A stretch of DNA of 9,539 nucleotides from an uncultured Bacteroidota bacterium (lineage in GTDB: Bacteria > Bacteroidota > Bacteroidia > UKL13-3). The stretch lies in contig CAISTO010000432.1 in assembly GCA_903888395.1 (NCBI GenBank), forward strand, positions 1 through 9,539, read 5' to 3'. Both the position numbers and the translations under genes were made by a program. Within the stretch, counting starts at the first letter, position 1, and each line of letters opens with the position of its first letter. The notes under the pieces are model-generated. The model ran no database searches, was not told where the DNA came from, and saw only the letters and a list, made by a program, of their open reading frames with translations. Below, one piece after another: positions 1-6,653 of the stretch.

Positions 1-316
1 ATTCAAAAGGATCTACATCGGTGGCAAAAAGTTTCCCTCCAGGCGTTAAACATTTTAACATTTCATGACTATGTCCGCCATAACCAAGCGTAGCATCTAA
101 ACCCACTTGACCAGGAGTAATTTGTAAAATTTCTAATATTTCATTTACACAAATAGAACGATGCATTCCCGCAGGAGTATTGCCTTTGAGCATTATTTTT
201 TCAATGTCTTTGGCATATTTTTCAGGTTGTAATTCCTTATACTTTTCATTAAATGATTTAGGATTCTTTCCTTTATATCTTACCCTGCGAGGTGGTTTAG
301 CATCTTGGTTTTCCAT
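1..316 (-). CDS. RsmH/MraW-type rRNA methyltransferase, N-terminal 105 residues (3' end outside window)
   Basis: This is the first 105 codons of a SAM-dependent methyltransferase of the RsmH (MraW) family, whose classical member N4-methylates C1402 of 16S rRNA. It starts at the ATG at 314-316 and runs off the left edge of the window. The methyltransferase signature is clear: MHRSICVNEILEIL (residues 51-64) corresponds to the HxPVLLxEvLexL start of RsmH, LDATLGYGGHSHEML (73-87) is the SAM-binding glycine motif, and GGKLFATDVDP (93-103) is motif II with its acidic residue. Unlike canonical RsmH, about 50 basic residues precede the fold, including PPRRVRYKGKNPKSF. From memory, that extension and the TPAGMHR variant resemble a second RsmH-like paralogue group found in some bacteria, so I leave the symbol blank. 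No cell-division genes are visible beside it. Family assignment is firm; substrate is not. Confidence 0.85.
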   Translation of the reverse strand, partial: MENQDAKPPRRVRYKGKNPKSFNEKYKELQPEKYAKDIEKIMLKGNTPAGMHRSICVNEILEILQITPGQVGLDATLGYGGHSHEMLKCLTPGGKLFATDVDPFE

Positions 317-417
317 GCGGTAAAATTAGTGTTTTATAGCTAATTTGAAGAAGCATTTTTTGTTCAACCATTTATTGCATTTCAGTTGGTATAATTTGAA
401 AGAATAATTTCATTTTT

Positions 418-843
418 TTACTCAGAAAAAAGATTTGAAATTCTATTGGTAAGTTCATCAAAGTCGTTTAACTGTGATGGTTTGCATATGTTTTTTATTT
501 CTAAAAAATGATTATAAGTTATCTGCTCAGAAAGGTATTGTTGATTTGCAATTTTCGAAACTAATGAATCAACTGAAATTGTATCATACTGAAACTTGAG
601 TTGTTTATATAAATCTTTTCTTAAATTATTCATTTTAGCCTCATTGTCATTGATTGCATTTCTATGTTTTTGAATACATAACTCATATTTTAGAATTTGT
701 TCCTTGTCAAAATGCAAGTTATCAATGATAATAAACTTTGGTTCTTTATGCTTTTTAGGTCCGTTCATAAACATAAACAGCAATATTCCATTAGAAATTA
801 ATAAGCCCACTATTAATAGGGTAAGAAATTTAGATTTATTCAT
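418..843 (-). CDS. Membrane-anchored periplasmic sensor, Spy/CpxP/CnrX-like
   Basis: A 141-residue protein with an N-terminal membrane anchor (about residues 6-27) followed by a helical periplasmic domain. The layout matches the ZraP/CpxP/Spy/CnrX superfamily: an LxxxxEQ-type first helix (LHFDKEQILKYE, 43-54), a charged helix with KHR (His60), a long hairpin, NHFLEIKNIC (111-120) containing His112, and a final helix, PSQLNDFDELTNRI (122-135), equivalent to the usual LTPEQxxxFDEL. In CnrX, the cobalt/nickel sensor of Cupriavidus, metal is bound by histidines at comparable helix positions; His44, His60 and His112 are candidates here, with Cys56 and Cys120 as extra thiols. It is the last gene of a sigma / anti-sigma / sensor set and overlaps the anti-sigma gene by 8 bases. 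Its proposed job is to hold the anti-sigma factor until a periplasmic signal binds. The ligand is unknown, and a chaperone role is possible. Confidence 0.7.
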   Translation of the reverse strand: MNKSKFLTLLIVGLLISNGILLFMFMNGPKKHKEPKFIIIDNLHFDKEQILKYELCIQKHRNAINDNEAKMNNLRKDLYKQLKFQYDTISVDSLVSKIANQQYLSEQITYNHFLEIKNICKPSQLNDFDELTNRISNLFSE

Positions 844-1108
844 GGTATAATATATTATTGGTTTCTGGAAAAACTATTGAAATTTCTTGATTAAATGTAT
901 TCTTTTTACTTGAAAAAGTATAGAATTCGACTCCAACAATAGCTATTAAAAAACAAGCAGCTGCAATTACCCAAAATAAGGGAATTGTCTTTTGATTTTT
1001 TATTGCATTTTTTGTTTTAAAATATAAGTCTTTACTTGGCTCAACTTTTTTTACACTTGCCAAATGATCAAATACTTGTTCTATATTTATATTAGACGTT
1101 TTTTTCAT
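836..1108 (-). CDS. Single-pass anti-sigma factor (CnrY-like in layout)
   Basis: A 90-residue protein with a cytoplasmic N-terminus of about 41 residues, one hydrophobic segment (about 42-63, PLFWVIAAACFLIAIVGVEF) and a short periplasmic tail of about 25 residues. The N-terminal stretch QVFDHLASVKKVEPSKDLY resembles the short helices of small Bacteroidota anti-sigma proteins, but no zinc-binding HxxxCxxC motif is present, so it is not a ZAS-type anti-sigma. The role is inferred mainly from position: it starts inside the end of the ECF sigma gene (17-base overlap) and its end overlaps the sensor gene by 8 bases, so the three are almost certainly translationally coupled. Size and topology match CnrY (about 95 residues, one membrane segment). 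It would bind the sigma factor at the inner membrane and release it when the periplasmic partner is triggered. Confidence 0.65.
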   Translation of the reverse strand: MKKTSNINIEQVFDHLASVKKVEPSKDLYFKTKNAIKNQKTIPLFWVIAAACFLIAIVGVEFYTFSSKKNTFNQEISIVFPETNNILYHE

Positions 1109-1625
1109 AATTATCCTTTTTATTTAATAAAATATCCAAATTCTTTTTTGCTCTTTGAAATAAAGATTCCAAAGCTTTTATACTTAAGTTCATAATTTCG
1201 GCAGTTTCGGATTGAGATTTGTCTTCAATCTTTAATAAAATAATTACCGTTTTTTGGTTATCGGAAAGTTGATTTATTGCTTCAAATATTTTTTTATAAG
1301 CTTCTTTCTGTTCAAGTTCTATACCCGGATGATTAAACGTTGTGGGTTCAATCTTCAATTTTATATCATTTAAACTAAATATGGAAGAAAGAAAATTACT
1401 TTTTTGTGAATTCTTAGCTTTTAAAAAATCTAATGATTGATTGATAGTAATTCGATAAATCCAAGTTTTAACACTTGAATTTTGTTTAAAAGTATGAATA
1501 TTTTTAGATACTTTTATAAATACATCTTGTGTGATTTCTTCTGCATCTTCCATATTCTGAACATATTGCAAAGCAATATTCAAAACCATTTTATGATGTT
1601 CAAAATAAATTTCATCAAATATCAT
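1092..1625 (-). CDS. ECF-type RNA polymerase sigma factor (sigma-70 family)
   Basis: A 177-residue extracytoplasmic-function sigma factor with only regions 2 and 4. Region 2 covers about residues 7-70: FEHHKMVLNIALQYVQNMED then AEEITQDVFIKV, the characteristic DAEDxxQdvFlkv core that binds polymerase and melts the -10, then VKTWIYRITINQSLDFLK. Region 4 covers about 108-165: IFEAINQLSDNQKTVIILLK then DKSQSETAEIMNLSIKALES, the helix-turn-helix that reads the -35, then LFQRAKKNLDILL. The linker is poorly conserved, as usual. It heads an overlapping operon with a membrane anti-sigma and a periplasmic sensor. Its natural targets are its own promoter and nearby genes; the receptor and YHYH genes upstream share a promoter-like motif that makes them candidates. 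Function as an ECF sigma is near certain; the regulon is inference. Confidence 0.95.
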   Translation of the reverse strand: MIFDEIYFEHHKMVLNIALQYVQNMEDAEEITQDVFIKVSKNIHTFKQNSSVKTWIYRITINQSLDFLKAKNSQKSNFLSSIFSLNDIKLKIEPTTFNHPGIELEQKEAYKKIFEAINQLSDNQKTVIILLKIEDKSQSETAEIMNLSIKALESLFQRAKKNLDILLNKKDNYEKNV

Positions 1626-2093
1626 TATGTATTATATTCGTTTGTTAATTCAATTTTCTTACCTAAAGGAATACTATAAACTTTATCATTTTTACTAAAA
1701 AAACGCTTCTGATATTTGATTTCATAGCATATTTTTTGCAAAAATATTTTAAGTTACAGAATGTATTTATATAATGTTCTTCAATTATTTATGAAGCATA
1801 ATAAATGGAAAGATTACTTATTAAAACTTTAAATAATTTCTCCATTTATTACCATCTAACTTAAATATTTCCCATTTCTTAGCTATTTTCAAAATTTTAA
1901 ACAAAGCTAAATCTTTTGTGCTAATATAATCATTGATTAAATGATAGAATTGTGATAATTTCTTTTTGTCATTTTCTGAATTAATATTATCCTAAAATGC
2001 TTTAGCAAATTGATATATTGTTGGATTCCATTACAGAAGTTTTCGCTAATTTTTAAAGAATATAAATCGTCAAATGTTCTTGTATTATCAATT
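1626..2093. other. 468-base AT-rich intergenic region
   Basis: No intact gene is visible here. The part near the sigma factor start should hold its promoter. One candidate -7 box, TATTTTTG on the minus strand (1739-1746), has no convincing TTG partner at the right distance. At 1688-1708 the minus strand reads AAGCGT, seven bases, GTAAAAAT, a spaced motif also found upstream of the TonB receptor gene (5902-5922). An 11-base perfect inverted repeat (TAATAAATGGA at 1799-1809, TCCATTTATTA at 1841-1851) encloses the end of the decayed frame. The remainder nearest the YHYH gene looks like gene remnant. Confidence 0.6.
1821..2033 (-). pseudogene. Possible decayed reading frame (gene remnant)
   Basis: On the minus strand a frame reads WNPTIYQFAKAF, a TAG stop at 1992-1994, then 56 codons (1991 down to a TAA at 1821-1823) with protein-like composition: segments such as KKLSQFYHLINDYIS, FKILKIAKKWEIFKLDG and NKWRNYLKF. 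No methionine starts the 56-codon part, so it is not a gene as it stands. A different frame just upstream (about 2010-2090) reads TRTFDDLYSLKISENF and NGIQQYINLLK, which suggests at least one frameshift as well as the stop. I do not recognise the family. It may be the degraded tail of a small gene that once followed the YHYH gene. The alternative is chance reading in AT-rich DNA. Confidence 0.3.
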
Positions 2094-3434
2094 CTAACGA
2101 GCAATTACAATTTTTTTTGTAATCGTATTTTTATCATCAGATATTTTCACAAAATAATTTCCTGAATAAACGGTTTCTAATTTTAAATAACACATGGTAC
2201 TACCTTGTTTTAAAGAATCCTTTAAAATCAATTTCCCATTTGCATCAAACATTTCAATTTTTAAGTCACAAACTGTTGGTGAATATGACTGAACAACTAC
2301 TATATCGCTAGATGGATTAGGGAATAACGACAAACCAATTTGCTCTAAATTGTTATTAGCCACTGACAAAACTGGTGAGTATGTAGTTACGGTTTCACTG
2401 ATAGTAGCGCGTGTTGTAGCTTGAACCACACCATGATAATATTTTCCTAAAAGATATGGATAAACAGGCTTGTTAGTTGAATCGATAGTAGCAAAATAAC
2501 AATAAATTCCGTTTGGATATTCTGGAGTTTTACAAAATCTTCCGTTATTTTCATCTAAATCACCCAAACCAACCACATATTCAAAATCTTCTAAATAAGC
2601 TCCCAATATTGCTTGAATTTGTGGTTGTCCTGGACCCATAATTTGAACCATTTCTGTTAAAGTTGGTCCTGTGGCAGCGGTTCCATCAGGTAATGTAGTT
2701 CTTGCAGTAATATTTCTTAATCGATAGCTAGGCGTAATTCTCTTTATAGGAGTTGTGGTATCTAATGGATTGGTATAACCATAAGCTCCGTATATAGGAA
2801 ATCCATCAGCTGCAAAACCAATCAATGGTCCGTGTGTGGCAGCATTAGGAACATACAATCCGTCTGCTAAATATATATTACATATAGTTGATGAAGGCAC
2901 TGTTTCTATATTAAACGCAGAAGGATTTTGATGGTGATGATAATCTGAAGTCATTGGTCCGGGGTGACCATGCGCACAATCAAAACCTCTATTTTCAAAA
3001 TAAACCGCATTAGAATGCCATTTATTTAGATTGTTATAAGAACCGCCATCCCCTGCAGTGTAAGCAACTGTACCATTAATAAAAGCTGCGACTGCACCCA
3101 TACCAACTATTGTTTTAGTTGTAGCAACTGTTGGATTTAAAGGCATTTTAATAATGTAGTTGTTGTTTAATGCTGTAGTAACGGGGCCTGTAGCAAAAGG
3201 ACCTGTTACAAATGCTGGAACTCCAGTAGCAGTTACATAAACAAAATTAGCAGAATATTGAACCAACTGAACATTGGCATTAATTGTTGTATTTATTGGG
3301 GTAGGATTACCCGTTAAGTAATATCTTCCTTTAGCATTATTGGTGTTTTGCAACCATGATAAAATAGCTGGATTGGTTTGTGCAAAAGTAGAACTGCTTG
3401 CAATTAATAGTAACAAAATAATTTTTGATTTCAT
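2094..3434 (-). CDS. YHYH-domain protein secreted by the type IX system
   Basis: A 446-residue exported protein. Residues 1-19 are a signal peptide ending SSSTFA/Q. The middle (about 95-340) is a YHYH domain: FDCAHGHPGP (151-160), DYHHHQNP (164-171, here YHHH where the family name motif is YHYH), the GPLIGFAADGFPIYGAYGY block (202-220), and GDLDENNGRF then TPEYPNGIYCYFATID (291-318). Clustered histidines (155, 157, 166-168, 201) could bind metal, but the family has no established activity that I can name. Cys153, Cys301 and Cys312 could form disulfides. Residues 367-446 are a type A T9SS sorting domain (LSLFPNPSSD ... YFVKIS ... KKIVIAR), so the product should be secreted or anchored on the cell surface. 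It lies 69 bases downstream of the TonB receptor gene but has its own promoter-like motif at 3466-3491, suggesting co-regulation. Domain identification is strong. Confidence 0.88.
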   Translation of the reverse strand: MKSKIILLLLIASSSTFAQTNPAILSWLQNTNNAKGRYYLTGNPTPINTTINANVQLVQYSANFVYVTATGVPAFVTGPFATGPVTTALNNNYIIKMPLNPTVATTKTIVGMGAVAAFINGTVAYTAGDGGSYNNLNKWHSNAVYFENRGFDCAHGHPGPMTSDYHHHQNPSAFNIETVPSSTICNIYLADGLYVPNAATHGPLIGFAADGFPIYGAYGYTNPLDTTTPIKRITPSYRLRNITARTTLPDGTAATGPTLTEMVQIMGPGQPQIQAILGAYLEDFEYVVGLGDLDENNGRFCKTPEYPNGIYCYFATIDSTNKPVYPYLLGKYYHGVVQATTRATISETVTTYSPVLSVANNNLEQIGLSLFPNPSSDIVVVQSYSPTVCDLKIEMFDANGKLILKDSLKQGSTMCYLKLETVYSGNYFVKISDDKNTITKKIVIAR

Positions 3435-3465
3435 GTTTTTATTTGATAGTTATTGGTTAAATTGA

Positions 3466-3491
3466 TTAGACGATTTAAAACTAAAATTCCT
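3466..3491 (-). promoter_or_regulatory. Candidate ECF-type promoter of the YHYH gene
   Basis: The minus strand reads AGGAATTTTA, seven bases, then ATCGTCTAA, ending 31 bases before the start codon at 3434. The identical ATCGTCTAA, with AGGATTTGTA in exactly the same register, lies upstream of the TonB receptor gene (5891-5916). CGTC is a common core of ECF -10 elements and GGAA of ECF -35 elements, although the spacing here is about three bases shorter than in classical GGAAC/TCTAA promoters. The match is seen directly; the promoter role is inference. Confidence 0.5.
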
Positions 3492-3503
3492 TTCTTTCTT
3501 ATT

Positions 3504-5846
3504 TTAAAATTGGAATTTATAAATAAAGTTTGGAAAAAATCCTAACTGATTAGTAGTTTTTATGCTTTGGTTTCTATCGTCATAACTTTGTGAAAATACA
3601 TTGCTATGATTGGTTACATTTTGTAAATCCAATGAAAAAGTATGCGATAATTTTCGTTTACCACTATTTAAACTAAATCCTACTTTTACATCTATTCGGT
3701 AGTAATTTTCATAATAACTTGAATAAATATTAGTAGAAAGTTGTTCACGTCCTAATATATTTGATGCTGTTAAATCAATAGGAGTATATGCTCTGCCACC
3801 CGCGTTAGTATATTTAATGTCGGCTGAAAGTTTATTTCTTTTTGCACTGCCAACTTTCCATTCTTTTCCTGCTAATAAATTAAAAACATACCTACCATTA
3901 AAAGCTGTATTTCTTTCTATACCATCGCTTCCACTATATTTTGAACTATACACCGATGAAGTAAATAAGCCATAATATCCTTTGCTAAAAAATTTCTCAA
4001 TGGTTAGTTCAATGCCATAGTTTTCGCCTGTTCCATTATTAGTTAAACTATCTTGTAAATCTGTTTTAAACGTAGAACCTGTATTTAGCATCGAATAGCT
4101 GCTTGAAAAAGTATTTACTGGTACGTTGTAAATTGACTGATAATAAATTTCAGTTTTTATTCTCCAATCATTAAATGGTTGAATATTGTACCCTAAAACA
4201 AAATGATGACTTTTAGTAAAATCTAAATTTTTATTGTTGTAATAAGTGTTTCCATTTGCATCATTGCTTTGCAAAAAATATACATTTATAGGTTGCATTT
4301 GAGAATGCAAACCATATCCAAAATTGAAACTGCTTTTGTTAGTTACATTATAAGTCAAACCAAGTCTTGGTTCAATGGCAAATGAATTATTTAGGGAAAA
4401 TAGTTGGGAGTGAATGCCTGTATTCAGTGCTATTTTTTCAGTAATATTATATTTAAAATGGGCAAAAGCCTGAGTCATATTGGTACTGCTGTTATAGTCC
4501 CATATTTGCTTATAATTATCAAATATTCTTTCTTTTGTTTTATAATATAAATCCAAACCAATAATTTCATGTTGTATGCCTACTTTAACAAAAAGTCTTG
4601 AATTTATTTTTGAATGATAAGTAGTACTAAAGTTATAACTGGTTTTAGCTACTTTGTTTTCCTCTTTTATAAAACTAGTAACAGTTGGTCTATCGGTATC
4701 ATAACCAGTTTGGTCAGTGCTTGCATAGTTAACTCCAACAGTAGTGCTAATGAATGATTTTTTATTGATTTGTTTAAAATGATTGAAGCCAACAATGCCA
4801 ATTTTACTAGCAAAGTCAACTTGATTTCCATTTCCATATAAAGTATTTGAACTTCCTCCACCAATTTCAATGGTACTTGTTGCCAATATTCCAAACAATG
4901 AAAATTTACCAAATTTAGAAGTACCACTATTTAATTTAAACGATAAATCTTGATAAGAAGGAGTAGCAGTTGTGCCAATATTTATTCCTACAGCTTGTGC
5001 AACTCCAGCCAAAGCATAGCGATAACCTATTAAATACGAAGCATCACTTTTTTTACTAAAAGGCCCTTCTGTGGTTGCTTCTAAACCAGTAATAACACCA
5101 ACTTGTATGGTGGTTTCTCTCTTTTTATTATTCCCATTTCTAAATCCCAAATCAAATACACCGGCAGTTGCATTTCCATATTCGGCAGGAAACGCAGAGG
5201 TGAAAAAGTCTGAGTTTTTAAGTAAATTAGTGTTTAAAGCACTTACAGCACCGCCCGTAGTTCCCACCGAAGCAAAATGATTTGGATTATTTACATTCAT
5301 CCCATCTATTCGCCACAAAACACCTACAGGCGAATTTCCACGAATTACAATGTCATTTCTACTGTCGTCTGGTGCGCTAACACCTGCAAAGTTGGCTACT
5401 AAGCGCGCTGGATCGCTTCTGCCACCCGCATACCTATTTACTTCTTCCATTGAAAAAGTTCTTGCACTTACACTTGCCAGTTTATTAATAGTTCCGCCTT
5501 TATTGCTTGCTTTAATTACTATATCGCCTAATTTGTTAAAGGCTTCTTCCATGGCAATATCCAAAATAACTTCCTTGCCCGATATTACCACCACATTTGG
5601 AATTGTAATACTTTTATAGCCAGTATACGATACTTTTATATCATATCTATCTGGAGGAATATTAGAGATGGTAAATTTTCCAAGGGTATCGGTATTTGTT
5701 ACTTTTTGTAATGAACTTATTTGAACCGATACATCAAATAAAGGTGATTGAGATAGTTTGTCAGTAACAACACCACGAATATTTTGGGTGTTATTTTGTG
5801 CAAATAAAAGTGTTGGAATTAGTGTGAGCAAAAAAAGGAATCGCAT
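3504..5846 (-). CDS. TonB-dependent outer-membrane receptor with carboxypeptidase-regulatory-like domain
   Basis: A 780-residue TonB-dependent receptor. Residues 1-16 are a signal peptide (LIPTLLFA/Q). Residues about 22-112 form a CarboxypepD_reg-like beta-sandwich (IRGVVTDKLSQSPLFDVSV, DTLGKFTISNIPPDRYDI, VSYTGYKSI), the usual N-terminal extension in Bacteroidota receptors. The plug follows at about 120-235, with DIVIRGNSPVGVLWRIDGM (165-183), NNPNHF (186-191) and AFPAEYGNATAGVFDL (218-233). The rest is a 22-strand-type barrel ending in an aromatic residue (FIYKFQF). It imports a substrate across the outer membrane using TonB energy. No SusD-like lipoprotein is beside it, which argues against a glycan-uptake SusCD pair; the partner gene is instead a T9SS-secreted YHYH protein. 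Substrate is unknown; a metal or metal complex is an inference from the neighbouring CnrX-like signalling genes and the histidine-rich YHYH protein. Confidence 0.93.
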   Translation of the reverse strand: MRFLFLLTLIPTLLFAQNNTQNIRGVVTDKLSQSPLFDVSVQISSLQKVTNTDTLGKFTISNIPPDRYDIKVSYTGYKSITIPNVVVISGKEVILDIAMEEAFNKLGDIVIKASNKGGTINKLASVSARTFSMEEVNRYAGGRSDPARLVANFAGVSAPDDSRNDIVIRGNSPVGVLWRIDGMNVNNPNHFASVGTTGGAVSALNTNLLKNSDFFTSAFPAEYGNATAGVFDLGFRNGNNKKRETTIQVGVITGLEATTEGPFSKKSDASYLIGYRYALAGVAQAVGINIGTTATPSYQDLSFKLNSGTSKFGKFSLFGILATSTIEIGGGSSNTLYGNGNQVDFASKIGIVGFNHFKQINKKSFISTTVGVNYASTDQTGYDTDRPTVTSFIKEENKVAKTSYNFSTTYHSKINSRLFVKVGIQHEIIGLDLYYKTKERIFDNYKQIWDYNSSTNMTQAFAHFKYNITEKIALNTGIHSQLFSLNNSFAIEPRLGLTYNVTNKSSFNFGYGLHSQMQPINVYFLQSNDANGNTYYNNKNLDFTKSHHFVLGYNIQPFNDWRIKTEIYYQSIYNVPVNTFSSSYSMLNTGSTFKTDLQDSLTNNGTGENYGIELTIEKFFSKGYYGLFTSSVYSSKYSGSDGIERNTAFNGRYVFNLLAGKEWKVGSAKRNKLSADIKYTNAGGRAYTPIDLTASNILGREQLSTNIYSSYYENYYRIDVKVGFSLNSGKRKLSHTFSLDLQNVTNHSNVFSQSYDDRNQSIKTTNQLGFFPNFIYKFQF

Positions 5847-6102
5847 GTTTTATCTAAATTTTTAAAAGTTGAATTGTATTGACTTTTACTTTAGACGATA
5901 AATTTTTACAAATCCTACGCTTTCTCTAAAATTTATTTATTTTTTTCAAAAAAATAAGTAAAAAGCATTTTTGTTCCTGAAAATATTGTGAAACTTTCTA
6001 CGCATAAAACTAGTATTTATAGTTGATGCCAAGATATAATTCAATTTATATTGTATAAATTAATTATGATTGCACAGCAACCAATATTGCTTAAAATTAA
6101 AC
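5847..6102. other. Divergent intergenic region between the TonB receptor and the acetyltransferase
   Basis: These 256 bases separate two divergently transcribed genes, so they must hold both promoters. The minus-strand ECF-like motif is at 5891-5916. At 5937-5957 there is a 10-base perfect inverted repeat around a single C (TTATTTTTTT / AAAAAAATAA), which could be an operator, a curved upstream element or simply AT-rich chance. I could not find a convincing TTG / TAnnTTTG pair for the plus-strand gene. Confidence 0.5.
5891..5916 (-). promoter_or_regulatory. Candidate ECF-type promoter of the TonB receptor gene
   Basis: The minus strand reads AGGATTTGTA, seven bases, then ATCGTCTAA, ending 44 bases before the start codon at 5846. 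It aligns without gaps to the motif upstream of the YHYH gene (3466-3491), with 17 matches in the 19 bases of the two conserved blocks. The -35-like half overlaps a second spaced motif, AAGCGT, seven bases, GTAAAAAT (5902-5922), which recurs upstream of the sigma operon at 1688-1708. Confidence 0.5.
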
Positions 6103-6585
6103 ATGACCACCTTATATAGAAGTATAAAACCAAGTGACAATATTGCGCTAGCAAAAATAATCAGAAGCGGCATTGAAGCTTTTAATTTGCCTACCGTTGG
6201 CACTGCTCACTCCGACCCTACCACCGATCATTTGTTTCAATTGTTTAGCACTCCAAACTCCTACTATATAGTTTTGGAAATAGCTGGCGAGGTAATGGGC
6301 GGTTGTGGCATATATCCTACAAACGGATTGCCTAATAAACATGCGGAATTAGTAAGGTTTTTTTTAGATAAAAAAGCGCAAGGATTTGGTTATGGTAAAA
6401 TATTAATTCAGCAATGTGAGGAGCTTGCCAAGCAATTTGGTTACACACATTTATACCTTGAATCGTTTCCTGAAATGGAAGCTGCTATTCACTTATATGA
6501 ATTGTATAATTTTAAAAGAATAGAAAAACAATTGGGTAATTCTGGACATTTTTCATGTAATGTATATATGTTGAAAGAGCTTTAG
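6103..6585 (+). CDS. GNAT-family N-acetyltransferase
   Basis: A 160-residue protein of the Gcn5-related acetyltransferase fold, which transfers acetyl from acetyl-CoA to an amine. The N-terminal strand and helix are YRSIKPSDNIALAKIIRSGI (residues 5-24). The core strand IVLEIAGEVMGGCGIYP is followed by AELVRFFLDKKAQGFGYGKIL, where QGFGYGK is the acetyl-CoA pyrophosphate-binding motif A (Q/RxxGxG/A). The C-terminal motif B is YLESFPEMEAAIHLYELYNF, the usual helix with a tyrosine before 'GF', here NF. I chose the ATG at 6103 because the domain begins right after it; the frame could also open at a TTG at 6070, which adds 11 unconvincing residues. It is the only plus-strand protein gene and is divergent from the TonB receptor. 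The substrate cannot be told from sequence. Confidence 0.88.
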   Translation: MTTLYRSIKPSDNIALAKIIRSGIEAFNLPTVGTAHSDPTTDHLFQLFSTPNSYYIVLEIAGEVMGGCGIYPTNGLPNKHAELVRFFLDKKAQGFGYGKILIQQCEELAKQFGYTHLYLESFPEMEAAIHLYELYNFKRIEKQLGNSGHFSCNVYMLKEL

Positions 6586-6601
6586 TCCCGACACATCGGG
6601 A
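6586..6601 (+). repeat. GC-rich hairpin directly after the acetyltransferase stop codon
   Basis: TCCCGA and TCGGGA form a perfect 6-bp stem around the loop CACA, starting one base after the TAG stop. No T-run follows, so it is not a textbook terminator, though it could protect the mRNA end. It opens the repeat-rich gap 6586-6876, and similar short GC hairpins are commonly scattered between genes in Bacteroidota. Confidence 0.55.
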
Positions 6602-6612
6602 AAGTTTGAAGT

Positions 6613-6641
6613 ATGAAGTATGAAAAAATTAAATTCGAAAT
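6613..6641. repeat. Direct repeat, left copy
   Basis: This 29-base sequence (ATGAAGTATGAAAAAATTAA followed by ATTCGAAAT) recurs at 6825-6854 with one extra A. The two copies flank the structured repeat at 6654-6817. Its right end runs into a small palindrome, ATTCGAA-A-TTCGAAT, at 6633-6647. Just before it, TGAAGTA is tandemly doubled (6606-6619). Confidence 0.75.
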
Positions 6642-6653
6642 TCGAATATCGAA

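Noticed and set aside
323..346. AAATTAG / CTAATTT inverted repeat upstream of the RsmH-like gene
   Set aside because: A 7-bp AT-only-like dyad with a 10-base loop is expected by chance at this base composition, and no promoter could be aligned to it.
1092..1100. CGTCTAA on the minus strand inside the anti-sigma gene
   Set aside because: It is part of the K-T-S-N codons just after the anti-sigma start, and no gene begins downstream at a suitable distance; coincidence.
1482..1679. Plus-strand 65-codon frame
   Set aside because: It is antisense to ECF sigma region 2 and has no independent support.
4667..4927. Minus-strand 86-codon frame
   Set aside because: It lies wholly inside the TonB receptor gene in another frame and is low-complexity, leucine-rich shadow sequence.
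5071..5619. Plus-strand open frames at 5071-5280 and 5350-5619
   Set aside because: They are antisense to the plug and early barrel of the TonB receptor, whose domain matches are unmistakable; the frames show no recognisable motifs.
6070..6102. TTG start for the acetyltransferase, 11 codons upstream
   Set aside because: An ATG at 6103 directly precedes the conserved domain, and the extra residues add no recognisable feature.
6148..6342. Minus-strand 64-codon frame
   Set aside because: It is antisense to the acetyltransferase core, which has clear GNAT motifs.
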